A DNA stretch of 64,000 bases from Limnephilus marmoratus (GCA_917880885.1 OU862917.1:29872104-29936103); one strand, 5' to 3'; counted from the first letter of the stretch, positions 19,537 through 30,616 are shown. Program-made: numbers and translations. Notes: generated by a model from the letters alone, not told the origin.

Positions 19537-19950
19537 TTAACTTTATGAGTAAAACCTCAAATTGTAGTACTTAATTTAATGAAGACAATATTAGCGAAAC
19601 TCAATCGAAAACCGGAGACAGAAAAATCAGAAAAATATATTGGCACCTCTGGGACTCGAACCCAGGATAGCATTTAGTTCGGGTTTGAATCTTGCAATCA
19701 TATATAAAGACAGCAGCCAATAATATTTGCGTTAAGAAAATTAAGTTGGTAGTGCTTAGTCGAAGAATGATACAGTTAAAAGTGACCGACTTCGATAAAG
19801 ACTAAGGTGTCTTTATCGACATATTCGACTTATGATACTTGCAGAAGGTCCTGGCTTCGACTCCCAAAGGTGCCAATATCTTTTTTCTGATTTTTCTGTC
19901 TCCAGATTTTCGATTGAGTTTCGCTAATATTGTCTTCATTTAATTAAATA
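19537..19950. mobile_element. TIR element E, copy 2, with tRNA T-arm-like sequence in the arms
   Basis: The arms are long: AATATTAGCGAAACTCAATC, GGAGACAGAAAAATCAGAAA and TTGGCACCTCTGGGACTCGA on the left, repeated in inverted order on the right. On the minus strand the left arm reads CTGGGTTCGAGTCCCAG followed by AGGTGCCA. This is a perfect tRNA T-arm (5-bp stem, 7-nt TTCGAGT loop) and acceptor-like end. The right arm has a degenerate equivalent (GGCTTCGACTCCC). Only one minisatellite unit (ATGATACAGTTAAAAGTGAC) is present. Confidence 0.7.
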
Positions 19951-20324
19951 ATTATTAATGTTATCAGTGCTGAGACAATTTAATATGATCTTTGTTTTGA
20001 TTTAATATTCTCTTGTTTGTAGTTTTTTTTTTTTTATTTCTCTTAGAAATAACATTCAATGTTCATTTGTACGTGTTCAAATTTGGGCGCGAACGCATAA
20101 TCAACGCGTACTCACATAGCGTGGATCACTTTTTACGCCGCCGTTTATACAATAAAAAAAGGGAAAAATGATTAACACATTGTTGAAATAACCTACCAGT
20201 TTCCGTCTGAAGAAACAGGGTGGTTTGCTAGGGTTCCATGACAACTCATAATCAAGCAAATTCAACACCTCTTTGAAAAGTCATTAAAGTTATGAAAAAT
20301 AAAAATTAGAGTGTGTAATTCACA

Positions 20325-20440
20325 CGCGATAGAAGTGAAACTAGAAAGTCGCTAGATGTAGCTTTCTTTTGCCTGTTTATTTTAAAATGATTTGAAGATT
20401 GGATATGATTTACAAAAACTTTTTTTTTTGATATTCTACG
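20325..20440 (+). repeat. Dispersed repeat C, copy 1
   Basis: GTGTGTAATTCACACGCG, ATAGAAGTGAAACT, GTCGCTAGATGTAGCTTTCT and TGATTTGAAGATTGGAT recur at 54940-55230 with the last two blocks displaced. Class unknown. Confidence 0.6.
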
Positions 20441-20447
20441 ATTCGAA

Positions 20448-20450
<3 letters not shown>

Positions 20451-20491
<41 letters not shown>

Positions 20492-20596
20492 TATGACAGG
20501 TTTTATTTAAAGTCGAAAAAGTTACAAAAAAGCCATAAGGCCTTTCAAAATTTTCTTCTGAGATATTCACTCTAATGATAAGTACATAAATAGTAA

Positions 20597-20668
<72 letters not shown>

Positions 20669-20690
20669 TATATTTTTTTTTTTTTATTAT
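20451..20690. repeat. Long T tracts at a LINE 3' end
   Basis: Two T runs (about 39 nt at 20451-20489 and about 55 nt near 20611-20665) with an (AT)n block between. On the minus strand these are long A tracts, the first at the extreme 3' end of the retroelement upstream. Confidence 0.8.
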
Positions 20691-23190
20691 TATTTTTTAG
20701 CATATAAAATATAATGTACATTTAGATGATGTATTAATTTGCTTACATGTTCATATTCAAATATGTTAATACCACTCTTCCATGGAAGCGTTAGCTTGTG
20801 TCTGGAAGAGTAGTGTACATTTTTTAATGCTATATTTAAGTTCTTAAATTACAATGTGAATGTAAAAAACAATAAGTTGTAAGTTCGGTGATATGTGATT
20901 ATAAGTATTTATCTACTATCAAAACAATTTTACTGTTTGGATAATGTGTCCAGAATTATTGTAATTAGTTTGCTAAAAACAATACAAAATTTAACTTATT
21001 TGAAGAATGGAGTATCACTTGGAAACTGAGTTATAAGTAGATTAGATTAGTCGGAAACTGTTTTTTTTTTTTTTTTGAGATTATCTTTAAAATATTTTTT
21101 TACAGTGTTTATTAATTGGATTTTATCATTAATTTTTCTAATTTCATCCGGTAATCGGTTGAAAATAAGTCTTCCTTGAAGAGTATAATAATTTTGTGCA
21201 AAGGAAGTGTTTAATTTTGGGCATGAAAAAATATATTTATGTCTAGTACGGTTTTCAGTTATAAATTGATATTTTTCTTTTTCTTTTATAATTTGAATCA
21301 ATGCATTTCTATTGTATAGATCTTTGAAAGATGGTACTTGGAATTCCTTAAATAATTGATCCGTTGGGTAGTCAGAAGGTTTTTTTAATATGATTTTAAT
21401 TATTAGCCTCTGCACAACTTCAATTGGGGAAAGATTAGTTTTGTATGCGGATCCCCAGCTAATGATAGCATATTGTAAAGTTGATTGAACCAAAGCGTAA
21501 TATATTAGATATAAGTTTTTTACAGATAAAAAATTTCTGATTCTTAAAAATATATAAATCAATTTTCTAATTTTTTTTACAATTTGACAAATTTGTTCCT
21601 TCCATTTCAAATTTTTATCGATAATGACTCCTAAATATTTGATTGTGTTTGTTGTTTTTAATATTGTGCAGTTTTGGATACAATAATTTTTACTATGTGT
21701 TTTGGAATTATCATGGATGATGATGTCAATGTTTTTAGGGGTATCATTTTTGTGTATTGCAAATGGAATTACAAATGTTTTATCACCATTTAGTGATAGT
21801 AAATTTACGTCGAAGAAATTCTTTAAAATATTTATGTCTTCGGTGGCTTTAAATGTTACTTTTTCCCAAGTTTTATCGCTAATTATTAGTACCGTATCAT
21901 CGGCGTATGAAGTAATTTGGCCATGTAGTGGTTGAAAAAAAATGTCATTAACATATATGGTGAAAAGGATTGGTCCGATTACTGTACCTTGAGGGATTCC
22001 AAAGTCTGATATTTCTTTATCGCTATTAATCTGATTTATTTTTACGACTTGCGGTCGATTTTTTAGGTAGTTCGAAATCCATTTAATTGCATTGTCTTTT
22101 ATACCTATATTGTTTAGTTTTTTTAGTAGAATCTCATGGGATATACTATCAAAAGCTTTTCTGAGATCAATAAATATACCGGCACATTTTTCACCTTTAT
22201 CCAATGATTCATTGATGTATGAGGTTACATTAGCAATAGCATCTTGTGTGCTGAGTGACTTTATAAAACCAAATTGGTTTTTTTGAAGAATTTTATTACT
22301 TTCTAGGAAACCGACCAATTGGTTTTTCACAATTTTTTCAAAAATCTTTCCAATGTTTGAGATTAGACAAATTGGGCGATAGTTAGTTACTTGTTGAGGA
22401 TCTCCAGATTTATAAATAGGTGAAATAATTGTATTTTTATAGTTTGTCGGAAATATTCCCTCTGTTAAACTTAAGTTTATCAAATGAGTAATTGGTTTTA
22501 CCAAATGAATTTTCATGGATTTTAGAAAATGTACTGTAATAAGGTCAAATCCGGGAGACGAACCTCCTTTCATGCCTTCTATTATTTTTAAAACTTCACT
22601 TTCTGAGGTTGTTTCAAATTTTGATAAATTATTTTGATTTTGTACATTTTCAATCGTTTGTTTTTTCGGGTTAAAAGATTTATTGATATTTTTCGCAAGA
22701 TTTTTTCCTACATTAGCAAAAAAAGAATTAAAGATGTTTGCGCATTGTTTAGGTTGAATATTAGCATCTATTATTTTATTTTCATGTTCAATGTATTTTA
22801 TTTTTTGTGTTTTTTTAGTGTTTTCCATGGCTAAGTTGACTGTTTTCCATATTTGTTTATTGTTATTGTCTGTAGAAAGTATTTTATTTTTGAAATAGTC
22901 TTCTTTATTTTTTTTGATACAGTTTGTTAATTTATTTTTAAATTTTTTGTAAAAAGTGTATGCTTTTTCATTTAGAGGATTTTTCAATGCTGTTTTATAA
23001 AGTTTTTCTTTGTTTCTAATTGATATTATAAGTCCTTGTGTAATCCAAGGCTTTAAAATTCTTAGTTTAGATTTAATGCGGACTGTAGTTTCAGTAGTTG
23101 AATTTTTTATGTGTTGAGACAATATATTTTCAAAGTTTTTTGAGCAAGTCTCGGTATCATAACTATTTAACACGTTGTTCTCTGTCCGCT
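20490..23190 (-). mobile_element. 5'-truncated CR1-group LINE
   Basis: Contains a long RT frame, about 560 bp of 3' untranslated region and an A tail, but no endonuclease and no ORF1. The 3' untranslated segment (GTTTTATTTAAAGTCGAA on the plus strand, ACATAAATAGTAAATAT) recurs at about 44060-44180 inside a hAT element. Homologous to the insert at 10064-11230. Confidence 0.82.
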
Positions 23191-23272
23191 GAATTTCTCT
23201 GGCCGCTGAGATTTGCGACGCACTATACCGCTGCGCTATGGGACGCGCTCGGCGAGGCGCGAATTTACACAT
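21047..23272 (-). CDS. Reverse transcriptase of a truncated LINE, chimeric N-terminus
   Basis: A 741-codon uninterrupted frame. Residues 1 to about 28 are derived from a tRNA-like, GC-rich sequence and do not belong to the element. LINE homology is credible from about NSYDTETCSKNF (residue 36). A linker with LKPWITQGLIISIRNKEKLY follows, then the RT with GGSSPGFDLITVHFL, NYRPICLISNIGKIFEKIV, FIDLRKAFD (D369), GIPQG (425-429) and SYADD (455-459), and the C-terminal region with LVQSTLQYAIISWGSAYKT. The endonuclease is missing, so it cannot mobilise itself in the standard way. The frame staying open over 2.2 kb suggests a recent 5'-truncated insertion. The ATG at 23272 is fortuitous. Confidence 0.85.
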   Translation of the reverse strand: MCKFAPRRARPIAQRYSASQISAAREIQRTENNVLNSYDTETCSKNFENILSQHIKNSTTETTVRIKSKLRILKPWITQGLIISIRNKEKLYKTALKNPLNEKAYTFYKKFKNKLTNCIKKNKEDYFKNKILSTDNNNKQIWKTVNLAMENTKKTQKIKYIEHENKIIDANIQPKQCANIFNSFFANVGKNLAKNINKSFNPKKQTIENVQNQNNLSKFETTSESEVLKIIEGMKGGSSPGFDLITVHFLKSMKIHLVKPITHLINLSLTEGIFPTNYKNTIISPIYKSGDPQQVTNYRPICLISNIGKIFEKIVKNQLVGFLESNKILQKNQFGFIKSLSTQDAIANVTSYINESLDKGEKCAGIFIDLRKAFDSISHEILLKKLNNIGIKDNAIKWISNYLKNRPQVVKINQINSDKEISDFGIPQGTVIGPILFTIYVNDIFFQPLHGQITSYADDTVLIISDKTWEKVTFKATEDINILKNFFDVNLLSLNGDKTFVIPFAIHKNDTPKNIDIIIHDNSKTHSKNYCIQNCTILKTTNTIKYLGVIIDKNLKWKEQICQIVKKIRKLIYIFLRIRNFLSVKNLYLIYYALVQSTLQYAIISWGSAYKTNLSPIEVVQRLIIKIILKKPSDYPTDQLFKEFQVPSFKDLYNRNALIQIIKEKEKYQFITENRTRHKYIFSCPKLNTSFAQNYYTLQGRLIFNRLPDEIRKINDKIQLINTVKKYFKDNLKKKKKTVSD
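23195..23272 (-). repeat. tRNA-like sequence at the LINE 5' junction
   Basis: On the minus strand: CCCATAGCGCAGCGGTATAG followed by TGCGTCGCAAATCTCAGCGG. This looks like a tRNA 5' half with a box-A-like segment, probably from a SINE or tRNA relic that was the insertion target or the template-switch partner. It supplies the first codons of the RT frame. Confidence 0.5.
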
Positions 23273-25944
23273 TATATTCCGACGACCCGTAAAAAAACAA
23301 AGCGGCCAATGAGCGCAGACCTCGTCGTTTCCGTTTTATATCTCAACCAATAGGAGCCTTGAGCGCCGTTTGCTTCGCAGGTGCCGTAGTGCGTCATGTC
23401 CGTTTCATCCGAATTTCAATCACTCTAACAGGGCTAAGGAAGTTTCATTTCAAAAATTGAATAATAACTAATAACCTAACCTAGCGTAACCTATTTAACA
23501 ATTTAGTTTTCTTTTTTTTTCATCTCACTTTTAATGATTGCCCGGTCACCGTTTACCAGCACCCTTACCTATGTACTTTATTTCGTGATAAGCATCGAAA
23601 AATCGCTGTACCAGTTCCAAAAATATGGCTATTATATATTTAAATTGATTTCTTTTTAAAAAACAGAAAAAGTATGGGAAAAAATCCTCATGATTGTAAT
23701 ACCAGGTAAGTAGCCGCATAATATCCAAAAGTAATAATAACGGGAAATGTAAAATTCGTGCATATATAAAAATTATATATGCGCAACCTTCTTACCGAGT
23801 GAACAACAGATGATTATAATATGTATTGTATTTTAAGATGTTGTACAGATATACCAATGATGTTACGTTCTCAGAATAACCTCACATTGAGAGACATCAA
23901 TGTATTTATGACAATCCCATACCACGTGAAAAACTACCGGGCTTGGGGGAATATAATCCTAGCACGAAGCTGTCAAAAAAATTGTACCGATTATAAATTG
24001 TCAATTTTCGAATAAAAAAAACGGCGAGGTTCTTGGTTTAACTTTCTACGGCCAATGAAATTGTAAATCGTGTTTTTATGTGTACAAATATAATGTTAAT
24101 AATTTTTAAATCGTTTCCCAGTGGTGAATACACTCAATATCGTCCAAGTGAAAGATCATTTATAAAATGTATGTTTCGGTACCTACTTCCCATCCCGTTT
24201 CCCTCGACAATTGTTTCAGTATAACAATATTTCCCAAATTTGATTGCAATAGTCCAACTACCAAAAATTGAGTGTATTAAAAATGGAGATGTGTGACGTA
24301 CCGTTCTTTGAGATTACAATAAAGCGTGATGGTTACACGCATTATTGTATTTATTGAAGAAATTTTTCAATTACCAATTTTTAACTAAATGTTGGTGATG
24401 GCCTCTTTTTGGTAGGTAGGTAGGTACTAAAATGCCTTCAGACCAAAAAAAAAAAAAACTGAACGATAAACTAATAATGGACCAAGGCCATTAAGAAGGA
24501 GCAGTTCTTGGGTTAAAGCAAAAATTTGTTAATATATTTTCAATACACTATTACAAAAAACTAAGGAATTCGGTAACCACCTAAAATAGAAAACCGAAGA
24601 AACAATGATTATGATGGCACTCTTATTGTTATACTTCCCAATTTCTTTTGTTTTCACAGAGTTTTTATTTGTACATATTTTATAACTCGACGTTCCGACT
24701 TCTGCGAAAATTTCCTTTTTGTCCAATAATTGTTTTCTTGAAATCCATTACCTCGCCCTTTTCCCGAGTCTCGGAAGAAAAGTATGAAATATTATGCCTA
24801 AATTGATTTGAAGTTGGTATAAAATATTTTGTTTACTTCGATTTAGGCCGTTTGATGTTTTATTCCAAACCGTAAACCTCGAATTTTCGTCGAATTTTGG
24901 CATTTCCTGTGAATGATTTTTACAAGCTTATTTATACATGGTGTAGATAGGTAATAATTATTATTATCAAGTAACATTTTTCGGAAATATGTGTATATTA
25001 TATTATATTAATATTACAGAGATCCCTTGTGGTATCACTTTGATCTGACGCGACGGTACGGTTTTTGATAACCCGTTTATATTTGTTACTTTCGAACGTA
25101 GAACTTTCGGCAACTAGATTTAGCAAATGCGTCGACTATTTTTTATCATAGATACATTTTACGAGTTTCGCTTTTATAGATTCGATTCATCGATCAGAGG
25201 GATTCGATCAGTCGTTTAAAAACATGTACGGCATATCAGGTTCTACTGCACTTTTGATACCTAATTAAATGAGGATGGAGGGGTGGGCGTGGATGGAATG
25301 GATAGACGATTTGGATGTACTTAAATTTGTATTTACAACTACAAAATCATCACTTGTCACAAATAAACTATGTTTAGAGAGGATAGTTTGTGCTGTAAAG
25401 ATGACCATTTTTTTGGCTTACAATTTGACATTTTAGCTGTAATACATTTGGATGCTGATTGCTTTGGGCCTCAATTATGTAGTTTAAATGTATTTTAATT
25501 ATAACTTTTGTTCCGGGTAGCTTTAATTAAAAGTGAAGAAATGAAGTGCACATTTAAAACATCTTAAGTAGGAAACATTTGCTAATTGAAAACGCAATTA
25601 AACTTGGGGGAAAGTACCCGGGACAAGTTTTCAAATTATTCAAAGTAGTACACAAATTGAATTAATTTGCTTGACCATTTACCAAAATGTTTTAAATTAC
25701 TTATGACTTTACGCCTTATGTTAAAAATTGTGCCGATGTACAGGTACCTACAGTAGGTATAGTAATCTGATACGAACGTAAAAAGTTATTGAGGTAAAAT
25801 AGTTTTTAAGTGCTTCTGATTTTTTTTGATTATATTTTTTCGAAATTTTAAAATTCAAATGTTCCAAAGACAACTGATTGATTATTTTTAGAATCGAAAA
25901 TTATATCGACTGTTTTCTGTGCCAAAAAAGTGCATACGTAACAG
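23273..25944. other. 2.7 kb without recognisable gene
   Basis: About 23380-23450 (TGTCCGTTTCATCCGAATTT, CAGGGCTAAGGAAGTTTCAT) resembles 55430-55500 and may be part of a Helitron-like element. The rest is AT-rich, with only chance-length frames and an A12 run near 24449. No promoter, splice pair or RNA gene could be supported. Confidence 0.45.
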
Positions 25945-26436
25945 ATAATCGCTATCTTGTTGAGATTTATTACATGGTGTCATGATAACCGTTTGCAACT
26001 TAACATAAGCAAACGTCAAATTATGAGGTTTAATCAAATAAAGAATCCAATATTTTTCGATTATTTCATTAACAATATGTCGTTAGTATCTGTCTCGGAA
26101 ATTAATGACTTAAGTATTTGGTTTGACACGAAACTCAACAATATCAAGCTTATAGAAATAATAACCAATAAAGCTTTGAAAATGTTGGGATTTATTTCAA
26201 GGGTATCTAGTGATTTCAATAATGTCAATACTGTGAAAACATTATATAGATATAAGTCACTAGTAAGGAGTCATATAGAATACAATTCCACGGTTTGGTC
26301 CCCAAATTATGAGGTTCATTCACATGCGATTGAAAGAATCCAAAATAATTTTTAGGTATAATTTCGTAAATATTGTTATATATACTTATGTAAAAGCCTA
26401 AACAGGCGTAAATAAATAAATGAATAAATAAAAATA
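25945..26436 (+). pseudogene. RT C-terminal fragment, Jockey/CR1-group LINE
   Basis: Translates to ITWCHDNRLQLNISKRQIM, then NDLSIWFDTKLN, MLGFISRVSSDFNNV and SLVRSHIEYNSTVWSPNYEV, ending IQNNF then TAG. This is the segment after the FADD box of the element at 4826-8760 (SLVRSRLEYNSSVWSPYY there). The C-terminal quarter is deleted: after the stop comes the 3' terminus GTAAAAGCCTAAACAGGCG and an (AAATAAAT)n tail. The internal deletion joins RT to the 3' end. Confidence 0.85.
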
Positions 26437-27067
26437 ACCAGTTACAATTGTTTTAAATTATTATCTTACTTGCTAATTATTTGTTTCTTTATTTATTGCT
26501 GTGATGATTACATAATTTGAGGATTTTTTAACCACCATGCTAGGCACATGTTCGTGTTGTGGTGGTAAATAAATTAAAGCTATTTTGGTTTACGACTCGA
26601 TGCGGCGGTCAATATTAAGTTATTCGTTATTTTACACAATTTTCATGATTTTAATAATTTCGAAATTTATTCCCCTATTATATCCACCACAAAAATAGTC
26701 ACGTGTTCAAGATTTTTTTTTCTGTGTAAAATTAGTCCTAACTGCTGGTTCAAACTATCATTAGGCTGCAGTAATTTTATAGTAAGTGCCTGTGATTTTA
26801 ACCGGCAGTTAAATAAAATAACCTTACATTTAATGAGCGGCCCTTACACTGAATAAAACAAAGGTAATTTGCTTATAATTATCACCTGTACATAGGAAAG
26901 GCCCTTGGAAAACTATGGGAAGCCATTGTAGTGTGTATTTTATACCTACCCACCTTCATATATGTACCTATATGGTATTTCTAATATATTTTTTTATATT
27001 GACCAAAGACAATCCTGGAATATTGTAGATATCGCAAATAAAGTTGAATCTAACACAGTACTCACAG
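26437..27067. other. Unassigned AT-rich sequence
   Basis: Nothing recognised. Confidence 0.5.
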
Positions 27068-27160
27068 AAATGCCTGTGTTATTCGCGACGTTTGGTGACT
27101 TTGCTGGGGTACCCGGGTTCATCGGATGACGTGTGTCCAGGTCTTCTCGGCGCCTGCCCA
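27068..27160 (-). repeat. Dispersed repeat family A, partial
   Basis: ACGTTTGGTGACTTTGCTGG, GGTACCCGGGTTCAT and CGGCGCCTGCCCAC match the inner part of the full copy at 30617-30965. Ends are missing. Confidence 0.65.
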
Positions 27161-27319
27161 CTTTGTTTTCCCTTTGTCCCTAATAACAATGATTAGGCGT
27201 AAAGAAGATAAAATATTTTTTCTTATTGACGTTTGGCAAGGAAGTCTTTGTCGGAAGTGGATGCATTTGCATCTATACACACAATCCTTAGTTTGTTTGG
27301 TTTGATCGAATACGAATAA

Positions 27320-27705
27320 GGGGCCGTTCAAGTATTACGTAACGCATTTTGGGGGGAGGGGGGGTATTTTGTTGTTCGTTACCGGGGCGGGAAGGGGGGT
27401 TCGAACAATGCGTTACGTAACATAAAAAACTAGGAAATTAAAATCTTCCAAGTTGGCAATCCTTTTCGTTTATGTTGTACGGGGAATCCCTTGACTGTAT
27501 TGTACGTCATTTTTACTTTATTTTAAGCGACTTTCCAGTACTTTGCACAACTTAATTGTGAATTTTAGGTAAAAATAGTCACTTGGGTGTTACGTAACGT
27601 TTAGGTGGGGGGGGGGTACAGAAAAACGTTACGGCGCATTACATGGGGAGGGAGGGAGGGTCAAAAATCTTCAAAAATTTCGTTACGTAATACTTGAACG
27701 CTCCC
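27320..27705. mobile_element. PIF/Harbinger-like MITE, GTTCAAGTATTACGTAAC family
   Basis: TIRs GGGGCCGTTCAAGTATTACG and, inverted, GGGAGCGTTCAAGTATTACG, with TAA on both sides (27317-27319 and 27706-27708). TAA/TTA duplications fit PIF/Harbinger. Two more internal GTTACGTAAC motifs beside G/C tracts sit in inverted order, so the element is a nested palindrome. Non-coding. Confidence 0.85.
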
Positions 27706-28112
27706 TAACCTGATAACTCATGTCAATAAATGCATAAAAAGTTGCTTCTGCAATGATCAGGATCTTAGTTAAAGTTAAACCAGCAATGCCTGAGTGGAAA
27801 CTTTTGTTTGTTTTTGCCAATCGGTGTTTATATATATTTTTATAATTGACACAATGGCAGAGGGTAAAACATAAAAGAAAATAAAACGAAATCACATATA
27901 TTACTACCAACCGCCCAATGACGGAGTGCACCATTATGAAATAATATAATAATAAGAATGTACAAGAAACAACAACAAAGAAAAACAATAGATAATAATG
28001 TTTTGGTCAAGCGAAATCAAGGTAAAACGAGAGATTCGAGAATTTAAAATTCTGAGGGTTATCAGTAAATACTTATGTATGGAATCTTGCTATTAAAGTA
28101 GTATTATATAGT
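27706..28112. other. Unassigned sequence
   Basis: Nothing recognised apart from a hydrophobic, cysteine- and tyrosine-rich minus frame (27683-27988). That frame begins within the MITE flank and has no supporting context. Confidence 0.45.
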
Positions 28113-28581
28113 CAAGGGCGGATCCAGGATTTTTTTCTGGGGGGGGGCACAATGGGCGGACGGGAAAAGAAATTAACAATTATTGTTAGGATTTTTTCTG
28201 GGGGGGGGCACAAAGGGCGGACGGGCAAAAAAATCAACAATTACTGTTAAAAAAAAAATTCTGGGGGGGGGGGGGCACAAGGGGCATACGAACAAAAAAA
28301 TCGACAATTACTGTTAGGATTTTTTTCTGGGAGGGCACAAGGGGCGGACGGGTAAAAAAATCAACAATTACTGTTAGAATTAAACTTGAAGTATCATACT
28401 TCAAGTTTATTTCTACAAGTTCAAGTATGTATAGGAAGGTATATGAAAGTGTCAAAACAATAGAAAAATTAAATGTTTAATAAAGACAGTTTTCTGTACT
28501 GTGATGGAATCTCCACAGTACACAAAAACACCGTCTGGGGGGGGGCACGGGGGACCCCCCCCCCCCCTAAATCCGCCCTTG
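28113..28581. mobile_element. hAT MITE with internal tandem repeats
   Basis: Ends CAAGGGCGGATCCAGG and, inverted, CAAGGGCGGATTTAGG. A perfect 8-bp duplication TATATAGT stands at 28105-28112 and 28582-28589, diagnostic of hAT. Inside are four head-to-tail units of about 62-65 bp (from about 28127, 28187, 28249 and 28317), each with a TTCTGGGGGGG run, GGGCGGACGGG and AATCAACAATTACTGTTA. A short inverted repeat AAACTTGAAGTATCATACTT follows. Confidence 0.92.
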
Positions 28582-29764
28582 TATATAGTCGACAAGTTTG
28601 CACAGGAGGTTGGGAGAGGGTTAACTTTTTCGAAGGTTATTTAAAAAGAAATATTGAAAGTTTCGGGGTTTCTTAGTTGACGGTGATTGATATCGATTTT
28701 GATTGTGGCTAAAAGGGTAAATCCCATATAGTTATTTATAATTTGGAAAAGAAATTTGATGTTACTTTTATCACGATGTTCATTTAATGTTTTAATTTTG
28801 AAATATTCTAGGCTTTTCTTACAGCCAGAAAGCAGTGTGCATACAACATAATGTAGTTATATGCATAGGTATACCTAACTAGGAATTTTCATAAAAAAAC
28901 AATGGATAAGTTAAAAGCAATAACCCTCGTTTTTCTGATTGCTGCTAAGTGCTTTTTTTGTTCAATGGAGAAAAAAACAGATATTTTTTTGCTTACTTTG
29001 CATGGCATCCGGGTTCAAAAATGACTATTGAGATCTAGTGACCAAACATTTTCTTATCAGAAACCATGTCTGGCTAAAATTTCATCACGGTTTCCTTTTC
29101 ATCGAGATTTGCAGCACGTTTTTATTTTCTGTATCGCCCTTGTGAAAAGCAACCGTTCAGAATTCCTACGTTTGGAATGACTTTACCTTCCTTGTTTGGA
29201 ATGACTTTACCTTGCCCTAATTCTGCTCGGCAGTGTTCAGTGGCCAAGTCTGAATAGCTGGGTCATATGTTCTCAACCTTATTTAGCCCACCGCCTACTT
29301 TGAGAACTTTTCTTTGAGACCCCCAATTACTTTTACTTACCATCATCCGTCACGAATCTGAAACTGCTTTTGCCACGATTATATTTACCACAACTTTTTT
29401 TATGGACGGGAGCTCAACTGTCACGGAATCAATAATTGGATTAAAAATGTATTAAATTTGTTATACCTTTTTGTTTAGCAAGTTAAAAAGCAATTATTTT
29501 GTATTTTAAGTACCGGATTGCTACCCTCTACCTTCTTGTATTCATGATATAGTGTCAATTCTTAACAATAATAATTTGCGTAAGATTAATAGTTCTTGAT
29601 TTGAGTGTTTTTTTGTCTTTTTCAAAACATTTTTTTCCTGCCCACGCCCTCACTGTGCCATCTCAACGCCCCTAATTTTCTCTGGGTCTTTTACTGCTCC
29701 CGTGAAATTCTCAAATGCCCACCTATGAGTAGGTGCATACCAACCTTACTTTTTTCACATTAGT
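28582..29764. other. Unassigned sequence
   Basis: Around 29150-29290 the segments CAACCGTTCAGAATTCC, GCAGTGTTCAGTGG and TCTGAATAGCTGG weakly recall repeat family B inverted. TTTGGAATGACTTTACCTTC is duplicated in tandem near 29172-29215. No gene supported. Confidence 0.4.
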
Positions 29765-30062
29765 TCCATACAGGAGGCCTTGAAGAAAATAATTTCCCCC
29801 AAAGCCTATGTCATCTTTGGCGATGCTGTGTAGAGGGTATTTTTTAGGAAAGGGCCTTCCTCAACCAGTCTCTCTCTATCCAGCCCAGACACACTGCCGT
29901 GAAGGCCCGAACAAATCCGGGCATCTCTGCACTTCCATCAAACTTAGCAAACCATTTGGAGTGACCTATGGCAAAGGTGTTGGTTATTCAATAAATAGGT
30001 TCTCAGGGCGGCGGTAACCACACCCGCCTTCCTGTTCCCCATCTTCTTCTCCTCCTCACACT
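29765..30062 (+). repeat. Dispersed repeat family A, full-length copy
   Basis: Block order: ACAGGAGGCCTTGAAGAAAA, CCTATGTCATCTTTGGCGAT, GTGTAGAGGGTATTTTTTAG, then CCCGGGCATC-like sequence, AGTGACCTATGGCAAAGGTG, TTGGTTATTCAATAAATAGG and TCTCAGGGCGGCGGTAACCA. Other copies: 39617 and 59272 (plus), 30617 and 44640 (minus), with partial ones at 27068, 55793 and 63068. Copy ends vary, with no clear TIR or tail. The class is undetermined; a SINE or non-autonomous element is possible. Confidence 0.75.
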
Positions 30063-30289
30063 CTCTAGCCTGACATCATACTCCAATAGGCTAAATGGCT
30101 CGGTACAGTTGGTACCGTAAGTGGTATCGTATTGACATAAAACATTGACAAATTATATTGTCGTGTTCTGTATTCTGTCTCACGTTTATACTTAATTATA
30201 TAAGTCGGTCAGAAATAAGCATTCAATTATAATAAGGTGGATTTATTCAAGGTACTGTTTTATTGCAGGTATAATAGTTAATAATATGT

Positions 30290-30400
30290 TATCAGCTAAG
30301 CAATGATAACTCTCTGTATCAACTGCGTGGGAATTGAACCAACGACCTCTAAAAAAAAAACCAACACGCTCTGCGACAAAATACCTACTCCAGAAAGGTA
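30290..30400 (-). repeat. tRNA-derived SINE-like sequence
   Basis: On the minus strand: box-A-like TTGTCGCAGAGCGTGTTGG, an A/T-altered middle, then GAGGTCGTTGGTTCAATTCC followed by CACGCAG. The last is a good box B/T-arm (GGTTCAATTCC). The anticodon region is disrupted by a T run, so it is not a functional tRNA. Confidence 0.55.
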
Positions 30401-30616
30401 GATTCTTTGTAATAACCTTCTCATTTTTGTCTTCTTTTTTATGAAGTTTCTAGTTCCTATATAGCCAATGTTATGTACGTGAACTTATCTACTTGTGGAT
30501 CACGATTATTTTTTTATGTTTTCCAGTTAACGGCCATTGAAATGGAATAGTCTAGGTTTGTCTATGCAGTTAGAAACGTCCGAAAAATAAAATCTAAGTA
30601 GATCATTGTCTATTTT

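Noticed and set aside
27600..28580. CRISPR-like direct repeats near 28130-28380
   Set aside because: The repeats are contiguous tandem units inside a hAT MITE in a eukaryotic genome; no spacers.
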